Positions 25,367 to 34,821 of a stretch of DNA of 64,000 nucleotides are shown piece after piece. Within the stretch, counting starts at the first letter, position 1; each line of letters opens with the position of its first letter. Source of the stretch: Gaetbulibacter_A aestuarii (lineage in GTDB: Bacteria > Bacteroidota > Bacteroidia > Flavobacteriales > Flavobacteriaceae); NCBI RefSeq assembly GCF_039537665.1, contig NZ_BAABAY010000002.1, positions 496,001 through 560,000 of the forward strand, read 5' to 3'. A program made the position numbers and the translations under genes. The notes below the pieces were generated by a model that ran no database searches, was not told the origin of the DNA, and was given only the letters and a program-made list of their open reading frames with translations.

Positions 25367-27841
25367 CTAAAACGACATGGTCGTTCTTACATTAAAAACT
25401 CGTGGTGTAAGATAATTTGGAATGGCGTATTGTCTTTTGGTATACACATCGCGAACCCAAGTATTGGTTATGGAGTTCTGCACATCAAAAATATTGTAGA
25501 TCTCAAATCCAATACTCAGTGTTTTAAAAGGTTTTTTCCAACCACGATCAAATTGATTATCGGCATCAACTAGAACGTACTGCAGCCCCAGATCACCACG
25601 TTTATAATCCGGTAAGCGATTTTGATATTGGTACGGATCGGCATAACTGGGCGAACCTCCCGGAAGTCCCGTATTGTAAACTAAATTGAGATACACTTTT
25701 AAATTCGGCACATTTGGCACATAATCTTGAAAAAGAGCAGCAAACTTTAAACGTTGATCTGTTGGCCGTGAAATATAACCTCTATTTTCAATATTTTCTT
25801 CCGTTTTTAAATACCCAAAACTGAACCAGGATTGAGTTCCCGGAACAAATTCACCATTCAAACGCAAATCCAGTCCGTAGGCATAAGCTTTCGCATTATT
25901 TGTAGCGCGATAACGAATTCTAACATTTTCAAGGGTGTAAGGATTCACATCTGTAAGGCCTTTATAATAGACTTCGGAAGTTAATTTAAAAGGTCGATCC
26001 CACATTTTAAAACTATAATCGTTTCCAAAAACAACATGGAAGGATTTTTGAGCCTTAACTGAAGGGCGAACGGTTCCTGTGCTATCGCGTAATTCACGAT
26101 AGAAAGGTGGCTGATAATATAGTCCACCTGAAAGTCGGAACACCATATCCTTTTCCCAATCAGGTTTCAGCGCAATTTGAGCTCTGGGGCTGATCACTGT
26201 TTGGCCAGCGGATTCTGAAACCGTACCATTATTATTTTTATTTTTCACCTCCCAAAGATGCGCTCTAAGTCCTGCATTCAACCATAATTGCGAGGATCCA
26301 ATATCCGTTTTTTTGCTCCATTGACCGTAAGCCTGAATGCGATTGATAGTTGTATAATTAGTAGATCTAATATTCTCAAAAGGAACTATCGGGCCTGAAT
26401 ATGGTGCATAAGGTTGCTCGTTAATCGGACTTGTTTTAGGTGGGCGGATGGAGAACCCAGCAGAATCGATCACTTCCCATTCCACCAATCGGTCTCGAAT
26501 ATCTTCATTGGAATACTTTACGGACCAATCTATCTTGTTGTCATTTTTGGTGTAACTACCGTTGAATTCAAAATTTGAGATCAAAGCATCGAGATCATTT
26601 CTACCATGATTGATCTGGCTTCCGATACCTTCGGTAAATTCAACTTGTCCTAAATTCTCATCACCAATATTTGTATTAACATCACCTAAGGCGTATTGGG
26701 CTAAAATATCAAAATATTCTTGTTCCGTGGTGTGATAGCTCGAAGCGGTCAAATTCAGTGTGAGATGATCATTAGCTAAATAGGTTCCTTTCAATGCTCC
26801 AAAAAGTGTACTATAGCGGTCCTTTTCTTGTCCATCATAATAAATGACCAAAGCTTTAGGATCTGCAATAGTGCCAAAATTAGTTTGTCTGGCTTGGGGA
26901 ATGAACTGATAATCATTAACCGAGGCATTACCCAAAAAACTCAACTGAAATTTATCGGTAAAACGATAGGTGAATAAACCTTGAATATCAGCAAAAACGG
27001 GCGAAACCGTAGTTTCTGTTTCTTTGGCGTTAATTAATAAGCTGTTATCCCGGTATCGCGCCCCAACTAATGCCGTAAATTTAGAATCTTTACTCATGTT
27101 TTCCACGGAAACTTGGGCGCCAAGTAAACTGATATCGGCATGCGCTTCAAATTGAAAAGGTCTTTTGTAGGTAATGTCCAGAACAGAGGATAACTTATCG
27201 CCGTATTTTGCCTGAAATCCTCCGGCTGAAAAATCGACATTCTGAACCAGGTCAGAATTTACAAAACTCAAACCTTCTTGTTGTCCGGATCGAATTAAAA
27301 ACGGGCGATAAACCTCTATGCCATTCACGTAAACCAGATTTTCATCAAAATTTCCACCACGCACATTGTATTGGGTACTTAACTCATTATTATTACTTAC
27401 ACCGGGAAGCGTCATGAGCAAATTTTCAACACCGGCATTAGCTCCGGGAATTTTCCGGATCGTTTCGGGATCCAGGCTCGTTATGCCTTCAACATTTTTA
27501 TTTCGAGAAGAACTAACAACAACGGTAGCGATTTGTTCAACTGCGATTTTCATTACCGGATTGAATTCCATGATCTCTCCATTTTTCAATTCGAAGGACA
27601 CTTCGATATTCTTTAAAGAAATATGAGAAAACTTTAGCTTTACTGCCTGATCCGAAGGAATTTGGATCAGGTAAAAACCGTTGACGTTACTTTGAGTTCC
27701 TGAGGTGGCAGTGGTGATACTTACATCGGAAACGGGATTATTATTTTCGTCTAAAATAATACCCTTTACAGTGGCTGTTTGCGCCGAGACAAACGCTGTT
27801 GCCAACAATAGTAAAACCAAAATATGCCTCGAAAATTTCAA
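25367..27841 (-). CDS. TonB-dependent receptor with carboxypeptidase-like regulatory domain
   Basis: An 824-residue outer-membrane transporter. A signal peptide (ending FVSAQ) is followed by a carboxypeptidase-like regulatory domain at about residues 24-110. Then comes the plug domain (about 125-250; NLLMTLPGVSNNNELSTQYNVRGGNFDENLVYVNGIEV region) and a beta-barrel to the C-terminus, which ends in Phe as barrel proteins do. It probably imports a siderophore, glycan or peptide; substrate unknown. There is no SusD partner, so it is not a glycan-uptake SusCD system. It follows the M23 gene by 10 bases on the same strand. Confidence 0.9.
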   Translation of the reverse strand: MKFSRHILVLLLLATAFVSAQTATVKGIILDENNNPVSDVSITTATSGTQSNVNGFYLIQIPSDQAVKLKFSHISLKNIEVSFELKNGEIMEFNPVMKIAVEQIATVVVSSSRNKNVEGITSLDPETIRKIPGANAGVENLLMTLPGVSNNNELSTQYNVRGGNFDENLVYVNGIEVYRPFLIRSGQQEGLSFVNSDLVQNVDFSAGGFQAKYGDKLSSVLDITYKRPFQFEAHADISLLGAQVSVENMSKDSKFTALVGARYRDNSLLINAKETETTVSPVFADIQGLFTYRFTDKFQLSFLGNASVNDYQFIPQARQTNFGTIADPKALVIYYDGQEKDRYSTLFGALKGTYLANDHLTLNLTASSYHTTEQEYFDILAQYALGDVNTNIGDENLGQVEFTEGIGSQINHGRNDLDALISNFEFNGSYTKNDNKIDWSVKYSNEDIRDRLVEWEVIDSAGFSIRPPKTSPINEQPYAPYSGPIVPFENIRSTNYTTINRIQAYGQWSKKTDIGSSQLWLNAGLRAHLWEVKNKNNNGTVSESAGQTVISPRAQIALKPDWEKDMVFRLSGGLYYQPPFYRELRDSTGTVRPSVKAQKSFHVVFGNDYSFKMWDRPFKLTSEVYYKGLTDVNPYTLENVRIRYRATNNAKAYAYGLDLRLNGEFVPGTQSWFSFGYLKTEENIENRGYISRPTDQRLKFAALFQDYVPNVPNLKVYLNLVYNTGLPGGSPSYADPYQYQNRLPDYKRGDLGLQYVLVDADNQFDRGWKKPFKTLSIGFEIYNIFDVQNSITNTWVRDVYTKRQYAIPNYLTPRVFNVRTTMSF

Positions 27842-27851
27842 TAGTTAAAAT

Positions 27852-29543
27852 TTATTTCCTGTAAAAAACTGCCTTAAATGTAGTACTATTTCCGGCATTA
27901 TCAACAACGACAACCTTCAAATTGTTTTTTACATCCTGAATCATATTATCATTAAAATCATGGGTCAGGGTATTGGTCTTGTAATCGTATTCCATAAGGA
28001 TCCATTTTCCATTCACCGTGGCTCTATAAGCTGAAATGCCTGAAGCCTCGTCTTCGATCTTTAATTTTAAGAACCGGAAATTACTCATCCATTGTCCATC
28101 AAAAAAATTACGGGGTGTAATTGTAGGAGCAATAGTATCCATGGCAATGGTGTAAGTACCCAGAGTATTTGCTTCGGTAGTAAGGGTATTTCCTATGCGT
28201 TTCGTTGCTGAATAGGCCGGAAATCCATTATAACCTACCAAACGAGCGATATACAAATGATTTATATCTTCAGGTTTGTATTGGCTCACATCAAACGAAA
28301 TTTTGAAATACTTTTTAGCCGGAACAACATCCTTATGGAGTGTTAGTGTATCATTTTTAACATCAAAATCTATGTAAAAATCTTCATAAAAAGTATCTGC
28401 GTTAAATGTAACATCAATACCATCTTTACTGAGGTTCACTTTTTGATCGTGGTGGATGTAGTAAGGTGTTTTTTCAACAGGAGCTGGTTCTCCCAGAGCC
28501 TTTTTTGTTCCATTAATATTAATGGTAACCCAGGTTTCATTGTTTTTAAAATCAGCCACTCTAATTTTATAAACGGCATTGGTACTATCTTTTATGGTTA
28601 CAAACCCATCATTCACCGCATCTTTAATAATACTTAATGGATTATTTATTCTGAAGAGTTTTTGAATACGCTCGTCGTGAGTTTCGTAATATCCATAATC
28701 AATTAGTTGATTGATATGTTTGGATTCAGCGAATGAGAACTTACGAAAATCCATATCGAAGTTTTGCTGCCCATTAAGAAAGGTGGCAATATTGTAAACG
28801 CCATTTGAATTTGAGGCCTGATCTTGCCGGTCGTTGGTTTCAATACCGAAACCTATTTTACCAACAGCATCGACGTTTTCGGTAATATAATCGCCATTTT
28901 GTAATGGAATCAGACGTAATTTCACTCGGGAATTTTCATTATTAACACCGGAGTTTTCATCCATAGGATATGCAAAAACAGAAGAAACATAAGGATGGGT
29001 TGTGTCTTTAATATCGATTCCGAAAAGCATCGGATTCATGGGATATTGATTTTTATCACGAATTTCAAAATGAAGATGTGGACCGCCGGAACCTCCGGTA
29101 TTACCGCTGTAAGCAATAAATTCGCCTTGTTTCACAGGAAGTTCTCCGGCACTTGGAAAGGCCTCAATTTCATAGGATTCCTGACTGTATTGCTTTTTTT
29201 TGATATAGTTTTCTATGGTATCATTAAACTGTTGTAAATGGCCATAAACTGTAGTGTAACCATTTGGATGAGTTACGTACAACGCTTTTCCATAACCGTA
29301 ATGAGATATTTTTATACGACTTACGTAACCATCAGCTGCAGCTTTTACTTTCAGTCCTTCACGTTGCTGTGTTTTTATATCCATACCGGAATGAAAATGG
29401 TTAGAACGTAACTCTGCAAAAGTTCCTGCAAGTATTAACGGAATGTCCAGGGGACTTTTAAAATAATCCTGAGGATAGAAACTTTGGGCCTTGGCAACAA
29501 AAACGCTAAAAAATAATAGTATAGGGATGAAACGCATAAGCAA
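27852..29543 (-). CDS. M23 family metallopeptidase (LytM/peptidoglycan endopeptidase type)
   Basis: A 563-residue secreted protein. A signal peptide (ending VAKAQ) is followed by the LytM domain with metal ligands His51 and Asp55 (HSGMD) and HxH at 156-158 (HLHFE), flanked by GYGKALYVTHPNGYTTVYGH. The larger C-terminal part (residues 200-563) is a beta-rich region of unknown function, which may bind wall or outer-membrane material. It probably cleaves peptidoglycan peptide cross-links in the periplasm. It is the first gene of a likely unit with the downstream TonB receptor. Confidence 0.9.
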   Translation of the reverse strand: MLMRFIPILLFFSVFVAKAQSFYPQDYFKSPLDIPLILAGTFAELRSNHFHSGMDIKTQQREGLKVKAAADGYVSRIKISHYGYGKALYVTHPNGYTTVYGHLQQFNDTIENYIKKKQYSQESYEIEAFPSAGELPVKQGEFIAYSGNTGGSGGPHLHFEIRDKNQYPMNPMLFGIDIKDTTHPYVSSVFAYPMDENSGVNNENSRVKLRLIPLQNGDYITENVDAVGKIGFGIETNDRQDQASNSNGVYNIATFLNGQQNFDMDFRKFSFAESKHINQLIDYGYYETHDERIQKLFRINNPLSIIKDAVNDGFVTIKDSTNAVYKIRVADFKNNETWVTININGTKKALGEPAPVEKTPYYIHHDQKVNLSKDGIDVTFNADTFYEDFYIDFDVKNDTLTLHKDVVPAKKYFKISFDVSQYKPEDINHLYIARLVGYNGFPAYSATKRIGNTLTTEANTLGTYTIAMDTIAPTITPRNFFDGQWMSNFRFLKLKIEDEASGISAYRATVNGKWILMEYDYKTNTLTHDFNDNMIQDVKNNLKVVVVDNAGNSTTFKAVFYRK

Positions 29544-29651
29544 GTATTCGTGCTAAAATATTAATTCGATTCAAATATGCAAACTATAAAACACAAAACA
29601 ATGTACCTTATTGTGTTAAAAACACCTTATCTAAATTTTATGAAAAAACTA

Positions 29652-29682
29652 TTGTAAGTTTTGACTACTAATGTTAACTTTG
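29652..29682 (+). promoter_or_regulatory. Promoter of the coiled-coil/zapA operon
   Basis: TTG at 29652-29654, 20-base spacer, TAACTTTG at 29675-29682. This fits the flavobacterial consensus well. Start codon of the small coiled-coil gene is 24 bases on. Confidence 0.72.
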
Positions 29683-29706
29683 TGTGATAAGTATTGATAT
29701 TTGTAC

Positions 29707-29997
29707 ATGAGTAATATTGAAGATATTGTTGATTCGTTAGAGAACAAAATTAGTAAGATATTACACAAATTGGATATTTTAAAGCAAACTAATTCGAAGT
29801 TAAAAGAAGAATTAGAACAATCGCAAAAAACGATTAAATCCCAGGCTCAGGATATTGCAGACTGGCAGGAAAAATTCGATGCTTTAAAAGTTGCAAATAC
29901 CATGCTTGGTAGTAGCGAAAATAAAAGAGAAACGAAACTCAAAATAAACGCTTTAATAAGAGAGATAGACCATTGCATTGCGCAGTTATCTGATTAG
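29707..29997 (+). CDS. Small coiled-coil protein next to zapA
   Basis: A 96-residue protein that is almost wholly coiled coil, with heptad-like stretches such as IEDIVDSLENKISKILHKLD and LKEELEQSQKTIKSQAQDI. It has no signal or membrane segment. The start is placed at the ATG at 29707, since the earlier in-frame codon at 29701 is TTG. It sits 14 bases before zapA on the same strand, and a clear promoter precedes it. By position and build it may be a division-associated partner of ZapA similar in form to ZapB, but it is not a recognisable ZapB homologue. Confidence 0.7.
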   Translation: MSNIEDIVDSLENKISKILHKLDILKQTNSKLKEELEQSQKTIKSQAQDIADWQEKFDALKVANTMLGSSENKRETKLKINALIREIDHCIAQLSD

Positions 29998-30011
29998 AGA
30001 AATGAAAATCA

Positions 30012-30305
30012 ATGTCTGAAAAGCTTAAAATAAAGCTATCTATAGCGAATCGTGTATACCCGCTTACCATCGATGCGAATCAGGAAGAAGGATTACGAAA
30101 AGCCGCTAAAAACATTGAAATAATGATAAAGCAATTTGAGCAGAGTTACTCGGTAAGAGATAAACAAGATGTGCTAGCTATGTGCGCCCTTCAATTTGCC
30201 TCGCAGGTTGAACAAAAATCAATCGATAAGGCGAGCGTGAGTGAACATGTTGAAGAAAAGCTAAAAGCATTAGATGCGCTGTTATACGCGCAATTAAACT
30301 CTTAA
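30012..30305 (+). CDS. zapA: Cell division protein ZapA
   Basis: A 97-residue protein of the ZapA family, which bundles FtsZ filaments at midcell. N-terminal strand LKIKLSIANRVYPLTIDANQEEGLRKAAKNI matches the family's first half, and the C-terminal half is a helical dimerisation region. It lies 14 bases after the coiled-coil gene. The probable 6S RNA follows 30 bases downstream, echoing the ssrS-zapA link of Gammaproteobacteria. Confidence 0.88.
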   Translation: MSEKLKIKLSIANRVYPLTIDANQEEGLRKAAKNIEIMIKQFEQSYSVRDKQDVLAMCALQFASQVEQKSIDKASVSEHVEEKLKALDALLYAQLNS

Positions 30306-30335
30306 AAAACGTTCTTTAAATACATAAAAGTTACT

Positions 30336-30500
30336 GCCTACATTGGTTATTTTTTTGCTGAACTCAACGTTAATTCTTTAAAAAAGGTGAGTCTAAGTTG
30401 TAAAAGCAAGCTGCCTCCGAGCAGATCCTTGATCAGCTTGTTAGCCTTAAACTTGTTTTTAAGGAGTTCATTCAAAACCTTTACCAGTGTAGGCTTTTTT
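30336..30500 (+). ncRNA. Probable 6S RNA (flavobacterial type)
   Basis: The 165-base stretch between zapA and rny folds into one long, interrupted hairpin. The closing stem pairs GCCTACATTGG (30336-30346) with CCAGTGTAGGC (30484-30494) with one G-U, followed by T6 as in a terminator. An inner stem pairs TGAACTC (30359-30365) with GAGTTCA (30464-30470), and an apical stem pairs CAAGCTG (30407-30413) with CAGCTTG (30434-30440). The internal unpaired region between these is large, as in 6S RNA. 6S RNA mimics open promoter DNA and binds RNA polymerase. The position beside zapA also supports the call. No clear TAnnTTTG promoter is seen just upstream, so it may be processed from the zapA transcript. 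Confidence 0.72.
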
Positions 30501-30528
30501 ATATCTAACCGTCAACTAAATTAAATAC

Positions 30529-32103
30529 ATGGAAAACCCAATTATATTTATAATAGTTGCTGCTGTTGTTGGCTTGATTATAGGCTTTATTGTGGCTAAA
30601 ACTCTTGAAAAGAACAATGCCTCGAAGCTTATAAAAGAAGCAAAAAAGAGCGCAGCAATGATTTTAAAAGAAGCTCAAAGTGAAGGTGAATCAATTAAAA
30701 AAGATAAGATCCTTCAAGCCAAAGAAAAATTTATCGAGTTAAAATCAGAGCATGAAAAAGTGATCTTTGCTCGCGATAAAAAAATGGCAGAAGCTGAAAA
30801 AAGAACCCGCGACAAAGAATCTCAGGTATCTAGTGAGTTATCAAAAAACAAAAAACTTAATGAAAGTCTTGAGGACAAAGTAAAAGATTACAATCACAGA
30901 ATATCTGTACTCGAGAAAAAGCAGGAAGAAATAGACAAACTCCACAAGAATCAAGTACAGCAACTTGAAGTTATTTCCAGCCTTTCGGCGGAAGAAGCCA
31001 AAGAACAATTGGTGGAATCACTTAAAGGAGAGGCTAAGAACGACGCCATGGCTTACATTCAAAACGCTCTGGAAGAAGCCAAAATGACAGCGGAGCAAGA
31101 AGCCAAAAAGGTTATCATTAACACCATTCAACGTATAGGAACAGAGGAAGCTGTTGATAACTGTGTATCAGTTTTCAATATAGAATCTGATGATGTGAAA
31201 GGACGTATTATTGGTCGCGAAGGTAGAAATATTCGTGCTATTGAAGCTGCTACAGGTGTTGAGATCATCGTAGATGATACCCCGGAAGCGATAATTTTAT
31301 CTTGTTTTGATTCTGTACGTCGTGAAGTGGCTCGTTTATCACTACATAAATTAGTTACAGATGGTCGTATTCATCCGGCCCGTATCGAGGAAGTTGTTAA
31401 AAAGACAAGAAAACAAATCGATCAGGAAATTATCGAAGTGGGTAAACGTACGGTTATAGACCTCGGTATTCACAACTTACATCCTGAATTAATTAAGGTT
31501 GTGGGTCGTATGAAATACCGTTCTTCCTATGGTCAAAATTTACTGCAACACTCCCGTGAAGTTGCTAAATTGTGTGGTGTGATGGCTGCTGAGTTAGGTT
31601 TAAATCCGAAATTAGCAAAGCGTGCCGGACTCTTGCATGATATAGGAAAAGTGCCGGATGCTGAAGCTGACATGGAAACACCGCATGCTATTTTAGGTAT
31701 GCAGTGGGCGGAGAAGTTTGGAGAGAAAGAAGATGTTTGTAATGCCATTGGTGCCCACCACGATGAGATCGAAATGAAATCGTTGCTAGCACCTATAATC
31801 CAGGTTTGTGATGCTATTTCCGGAGCACGTCCGGGAGCACGTCGTCAGGTATTGGATAGTTACATCCAACGATTAAAAGACCTGGAAGATATTGCTTTTG
31901 GGTTCAGTGGTGTTAAAAAAGCTTATGCGATTCAAGCCGGTAGAGAATTGCGTGTTATCGTAGAAAGCGAAAAAGTAACCGATGATAAAGCGGCAGATTT
32001 ATCCTTCAACATTTCGCAAAAGATACAAACCGATATGACGTATCCGGGCCAGGTGAAAGTTACTGTAATTCGTGAAACACGGGCCGTTAATATTGCAAAA
32101 TAA
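30529..32103 (+). CDS. rny: Ribonuclease Y
   Basis: A 524-residue membrane-anchored endoribonuclease that starts mRNA decay. Residues 1-25 are the N-terminal membrane anchor (IIFIIVAAVVGLIIGFIVA). About 30-190 is a long coiled coil. The KH RNA-binding domain has GRIIGREGRNIRAIEAATG (from residue 225). The HD catalytic domain contains LLHDIGKVPDAE, with His370-Asp371 the metal ligands. The length and ending are normal for the family. It follows the probable 6S RNA by about 30 bases. Confidence 0.95.
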   Translation: MENPIIFIIVAAVVGLIIGFIVAKTLEKNNASKLIKEAKKSAAMILKEAQSEGESIKKDKILQAKEKFIELKSEHEKVIFARDKKMAEAEKRTRDKESQVSSELSKNKKLNESLEDKVKDYNHRISVLEKKQEEIDKLHKNQVQQLEVISSLSAEEAKEQLVESLKGEAKNDAMAYIQNALEEAKMTAEQEAKKVIINTIQRIGTEEAVDNCVSVFNIESDDVKGRIIGREGRNIRAIEAATGVEIIVDDTPEAIILSCFDSVRREVARLSLHKLVTDGRIHPARIEEVVKKTRKQIDQEIIEVGKRTVIDLGIHNLHPELIKVVGRMKYRSSYGQNLLQHSREVAKLCGVMAAELGLNPKLAKRAGLLHDIGKVPDAEADMETPHAILGMQWAEKFGEKEDVCNAIGAHHDEIEMKSLLAPIIQVCDAISGARPGARRQVLDSYIQRLKDLEDIAFGFSGVKKAYAIQAGRELRVIVESEKVTDDKAADLSFNISQKIQTDMTYPGQVKVTVIRETRAVNIAK

Positions 32104-32120
32104 ATTTTTATAACATGATA

Positions 32121-32155
32121 TTGAAAAATCCGGCTCCAGGGCTGGATTTTTTATT
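32121..32155. terminator. Bidirectional terminator between rny and xerD
   Basis: Stem AATCCGGC / GCTGGATT (one G-U pair) with A-run on the left and T-run on the right, so it can serve both convergent genes. It overlaps the xerD stop codon. Confidence 0.75.
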
Positions 32156-33053
32156 TTCGAGGATGGTATTTCTGAATCACTTTAGATAAGTGACTTTTGT
32201 CCATATGAACATATATTTCCGTTGTCGTTATACTTTCATGGCCCAACATTAATTGTATAGAACGCAAGTCGGCATCGTTTTGTAATAAATGCGTAGCGAA
32301 CGAATGACGAAAGGTGTGGGGCGAAACATTTTTTTTGAGCCCAATTTTTTCAGCCAGTTGTTTAATAATCGTAAAGACCATAGCTCTGGTTAGTTGTTTT
32401 CCTCGACGGTTTAAAAACATGGTGTCTTCATAACCTGTTTGAATGTCAATATGATTTCGAACATAATTTATGTAGTTATTGATAAACTTTTTAGTGGAGT
32501 TTACAATGGGAACAAAACGTTCTTTATCGCCTTTTCCTGTTACTTTGATGAAGCCTTCTTCAAAAAAAAGATCGGATAGCTTTAAATTTATGAGTTCACT
32601 TACTCGGAGTCCGCATCCATAAAGTGTTTCCAGCATGGCTTTATTTCGTTCGCCTTCGGGCTTACTTAGATCAATGGCGGCAATTAAACGATCAATTTCT
32701 TCTTCCGATAAGGTATCGGGAAGTTTTCTTCCAATTTTAGGCGATTCAATAAGGTCCAGAGGATTCGTTTTCCTGTAGTCTTCAAAAACTAAATAACTAA
32801 AAAAACTCCTTAAGCCTGAAATTATTCGCGCTTGTGAACGGGTGTTTATAACCTTGGCAATATCGTAGATAAATTTTTGAACAGTCTCCTTATCGATATC
32901 AATAGGAGAGATGGTTATTTCATTGTCTTCTAAATAATTGATAAGCTTTCTAACGTCAAGAAGATAATTAACAATGGAATTAGCAGCTAATCCACGTTCG
33001 ATCTTCAAATAAAGTTCATAATCTTTTAGTGCCTGTTGCCATTTCATGGTCAT
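32151..33053 (-). CDS. xerD: Tyrosine recombinase XerD
   Basis: A 300-residue site-specific recombinase that resolves chromosome dimers at dif together with XerC. The SAM-like N-terminal core-binding domain spans about residues 5-95. The catalytic set is complete: Arg150 (GCGLRVSEL), Lys174 (TGKGDKERFVP), His247 and Arg250 (HTFRHSFAT), His272 (LGHES), and Tyr281 (EIYVHMD). Full family length. The start could be two codons on (33047, MKWQQ). Neither a dif site nor an xerC gene is visible here. It converges with rny. Confidence 0.92.
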   Translation of the reverse strand: MTMKWQQALKDYELYLKIERGLAANSIVNYLLDVRKLINYLEDNEITISPIDIDKETVQKFIYDIAKVINTRSQARIISGLRSFFSYLVFEDYRKTNPLDLIESPKIGRKLPDTLSEEEIDRLIAAIDLSKPEGERNKAMLETLYGCGLRVSELINLKLSDLFFEEGFIKVTGKGDKERFVPIVNSTKKFINNYINYVRNHIDIQTGYEDTMFLNRRGKQLTRAMVFTIIKQLAEKIGLKKNVSPHTFRHSFATHLLQNDADLRSIQLMLGHESITTTEIYVHMDKSHLSKVIQKYHPRK

Positions 33054-33500
33054 AAATGTACATAAACTTTAAAATTTGATAGGAAATGAACGATTATAAT
33101 TTTAGCATTTTCAAACTATTAATTTGGAGAACCGTTTAAGTATAAATTTTTTAAAAAGTTCGATAAACGGACATAACTAACTGTTTTTTAGGAGATAAAT
33201 ATATTTTTTTTAAACCTGAAACAGAATAATAATTATATTGCGGCATCCTAAATCTAATATTCATGAAAATTCTACTATGATCCACCCCTCTCTCTTTTTT
33301 GTCATAAGTGACCTCAGCTAAAAATTCATTGTTCCTTTCTAACAGACTGATTAACTGTTTTAATTAGGTCTTCGTTTTTTATTGATACTAACTTTGGATT
33401 CGTAAGCTACAGGCAATATCGTATACGTCATGTTGGCCCTTAATACAACCAACAAAACTATATTTTAAACTAATTTTTTAATCCCCAAATTAATTAAACC
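33054..33500. other. 447-base AT-rich gap with no supported gene
   Basis: Between the divergent xerD and beta-barrel genes. It contains one TAACTTTG (33388-33395), a possible -7 element for the downstream gene without a fitting -33. Reading frames are very short, including one of 17 codons from 33086. I see nothing else supported. Confidence 0.5.
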
Positions 33501-34019
33501 ATGAAAACAAAAACATTTTTTTTATTATGCACATTACTTTTGAGTTCTTTTGCAATTCAAAAGGCAAATGCCCAGGAATCAGACATTACCCAAGCCATTA
33601 AATTTAAACCTTCTTCCTTGATTTTTGGTACAGTCCAAATGGGATATGAAATCAAGGTCTCAAAGAATAGCTCCTTTCAAGTTGATGGTGTTTATATTAT
33701 GAGAAATATAAATGAGGTGGAGTATACCGGATTTGGAGGTGCTGTCCAGTATCGTTTTTATTTACAGGATACCGCTTTGAAAGGTTGGTTTGTGGGACCT
33801 TATGGTCTATATGCTTCATCAACGGGTACCAACGATCTCAAGTTTACAAGGACTACTGTCGGTCTTGCGATTGGTTATCAATTTCAACTGAACCCTGTTA
33901 TTATAGATATCTTTACCGGTCCTGCTTATTATTCATTTAAGGCTGATGACCCAGATTATGATGCGGTACTTTCCGGTTTCGGACCTTTAATAGGGTTTTC
34001 CTTAGGAATAGGGTTTTAA
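33501..34019 (+). CDS. Small secreted outer-membrane beta-barrel protein (DUF3575-like)
   Basis: A 172-residue protein with a signal peptide (ends KANAQ) and a mature part built of short amphipathic strands and turns, such as YRFYLQDTALKGWFVGPYGLY and GLAIGYQFQL, ending GFSLGIGF. This fits a small outer-membrane beta-barrel, possibly of the DUF3575 family. Function unknown. A second barrel gene lies 149 bases downstream on the same strand. Confidence 0.72.
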   Translation: MKTKTFFLLCTLLLSSFAIQKANAQESDITQAIKFKPSSLIFGTVQMGYEIKVSKNSSFQVDGVYIMRNINEVEYTGFGGAVQYRFYLQDTALKGWFVGPYGLYASSTGTNDLKFTRTTVGLAIGYQFQLNPVIIDIFTGPAYYSFKADDPDYDAVLSGFGPLIGFSLGIGF

Positions 34020-34168
34020 AAAATGTTTCTACTTAAAAAAAGACCGTTTAACCCTTTTTTAGTGTATGCATTTGCTAACCTGGAATTTTAAAAATGTTAA
34101 ACCATAGGAGTTTATCTTTTTAGAAATTCTTTTTGATTTAATCTTCATAAACTTAAACTTTTTTAAAC

Positions 34169-34678
34169 ATGAAAAAACTCATTTTATTTTCTTTACTATC
34201 CCTTTTTATTTTTTCAGCTAACGCGCAAACTCAATTCGGTATAACAACAGGTTATTTAAATAGCAATGCTAAGGTTTTCTTTGACGGAAATTCTAGTTCC
34301 GAATCAAATTCCGGTTTTTACATTGGTGGTGTAGCTGATTTTACAGTGTCAGAACAATTACACGTTCAACCCGAATTAGTTTATGTTAATGTGAATAGCT
34401 CTGGTGCCATCAATCTACCTGTGATGCTTAAATATTACGTGTCGGAGAAATTTAATATTCAAGCTGGTCCTGAAGTTACTTATTTGTTGGAGGAGGAAGC
34501 TGAAGATGAAACCTCTCTAAGAATAGCTGCAGGCATAGGATTAGGTTATGATATTAATCAGAACTTTTTCCTTGAAGCCCGATATTCGTTTCAAATCAAT
34601 AATTATTATACCGGACCTTTTGATTTAACAGCACGTGATAGTTTTATCACCATCGGGGTTGGTTATAAATTTAATTAA
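34169..34678 (+). CDS. Outer-membrane beta-barrel (porin-like) protein
   Basis: A 169-residue protein: signal peptide (residues 1-19, ending SANAQ), then a beta-barrel of the OmpA-like/PorT-like domain type. Marks are TQFGITTGYLNSNAKVFF, VQPELVYVN and the terminal strands FFLEARYSFQINNYY and ITIGVGYKFN. Function unknown; likely a small outer-membrane protein. A strong terminator follows. The separate leader region from the previous gene suggests independent regulation. Confidence 0.78.
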   Translation: MKKLILFSLLSLFIFSANAQTQFGITTGYLNSNAKVFFDGNSSSESNSGFYIGGVADFTVSEQLHVQPELVYVNVNSSGAINLPVMLKYYVSEKFNIQAGPEVTYLLEEEAEDETSLRIAAGIGLGYDINQNFFLEARYSFQINNYYTGPFDLTARDSFITIGVGYKFN

Positions 34679-34700
34679 AAAAACACCTTACTTTAATTTG

Positions 34701-34729
34701 AAGCCGAAAATTTATTTTCGGCTTTTTTT
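34701..34729 (+). terminator. Terminator after the beta-barrel gene
   Basis: Stem AAGCCGAAAA / TTTTCGGCTT with a 4-base loop and a T7 run, 20 bases after the stop codon. Confidence 0.85.
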
Positions 34730-34821
34730 ATTGACATAAATATGTATCGCCACTTTAGTAGCCAATAATTTTTTTTACTTTTAACAAAATAAATGTAATG
34801 CTGTTATCTGAAAATTGAAAC

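Noticed and set aside
25367..27841. TonB receptor as the SusC part of a polysaccharide utilisation locus
   Set aside because: No SusD gene, glycoside hydrolase or sensor is adjacent; the neighbour is an M23 peptidase.
32151..33053. XerD as integrase of a mobile element
   Set aside because: Full-length match to housekeeping XerD with core genes on both sides. No other mobile-element signs.
33086..33139. 17-codon reading frame in the gap after xerD
   Set aside because: No conserved features and chance length in AT-rich sequence.
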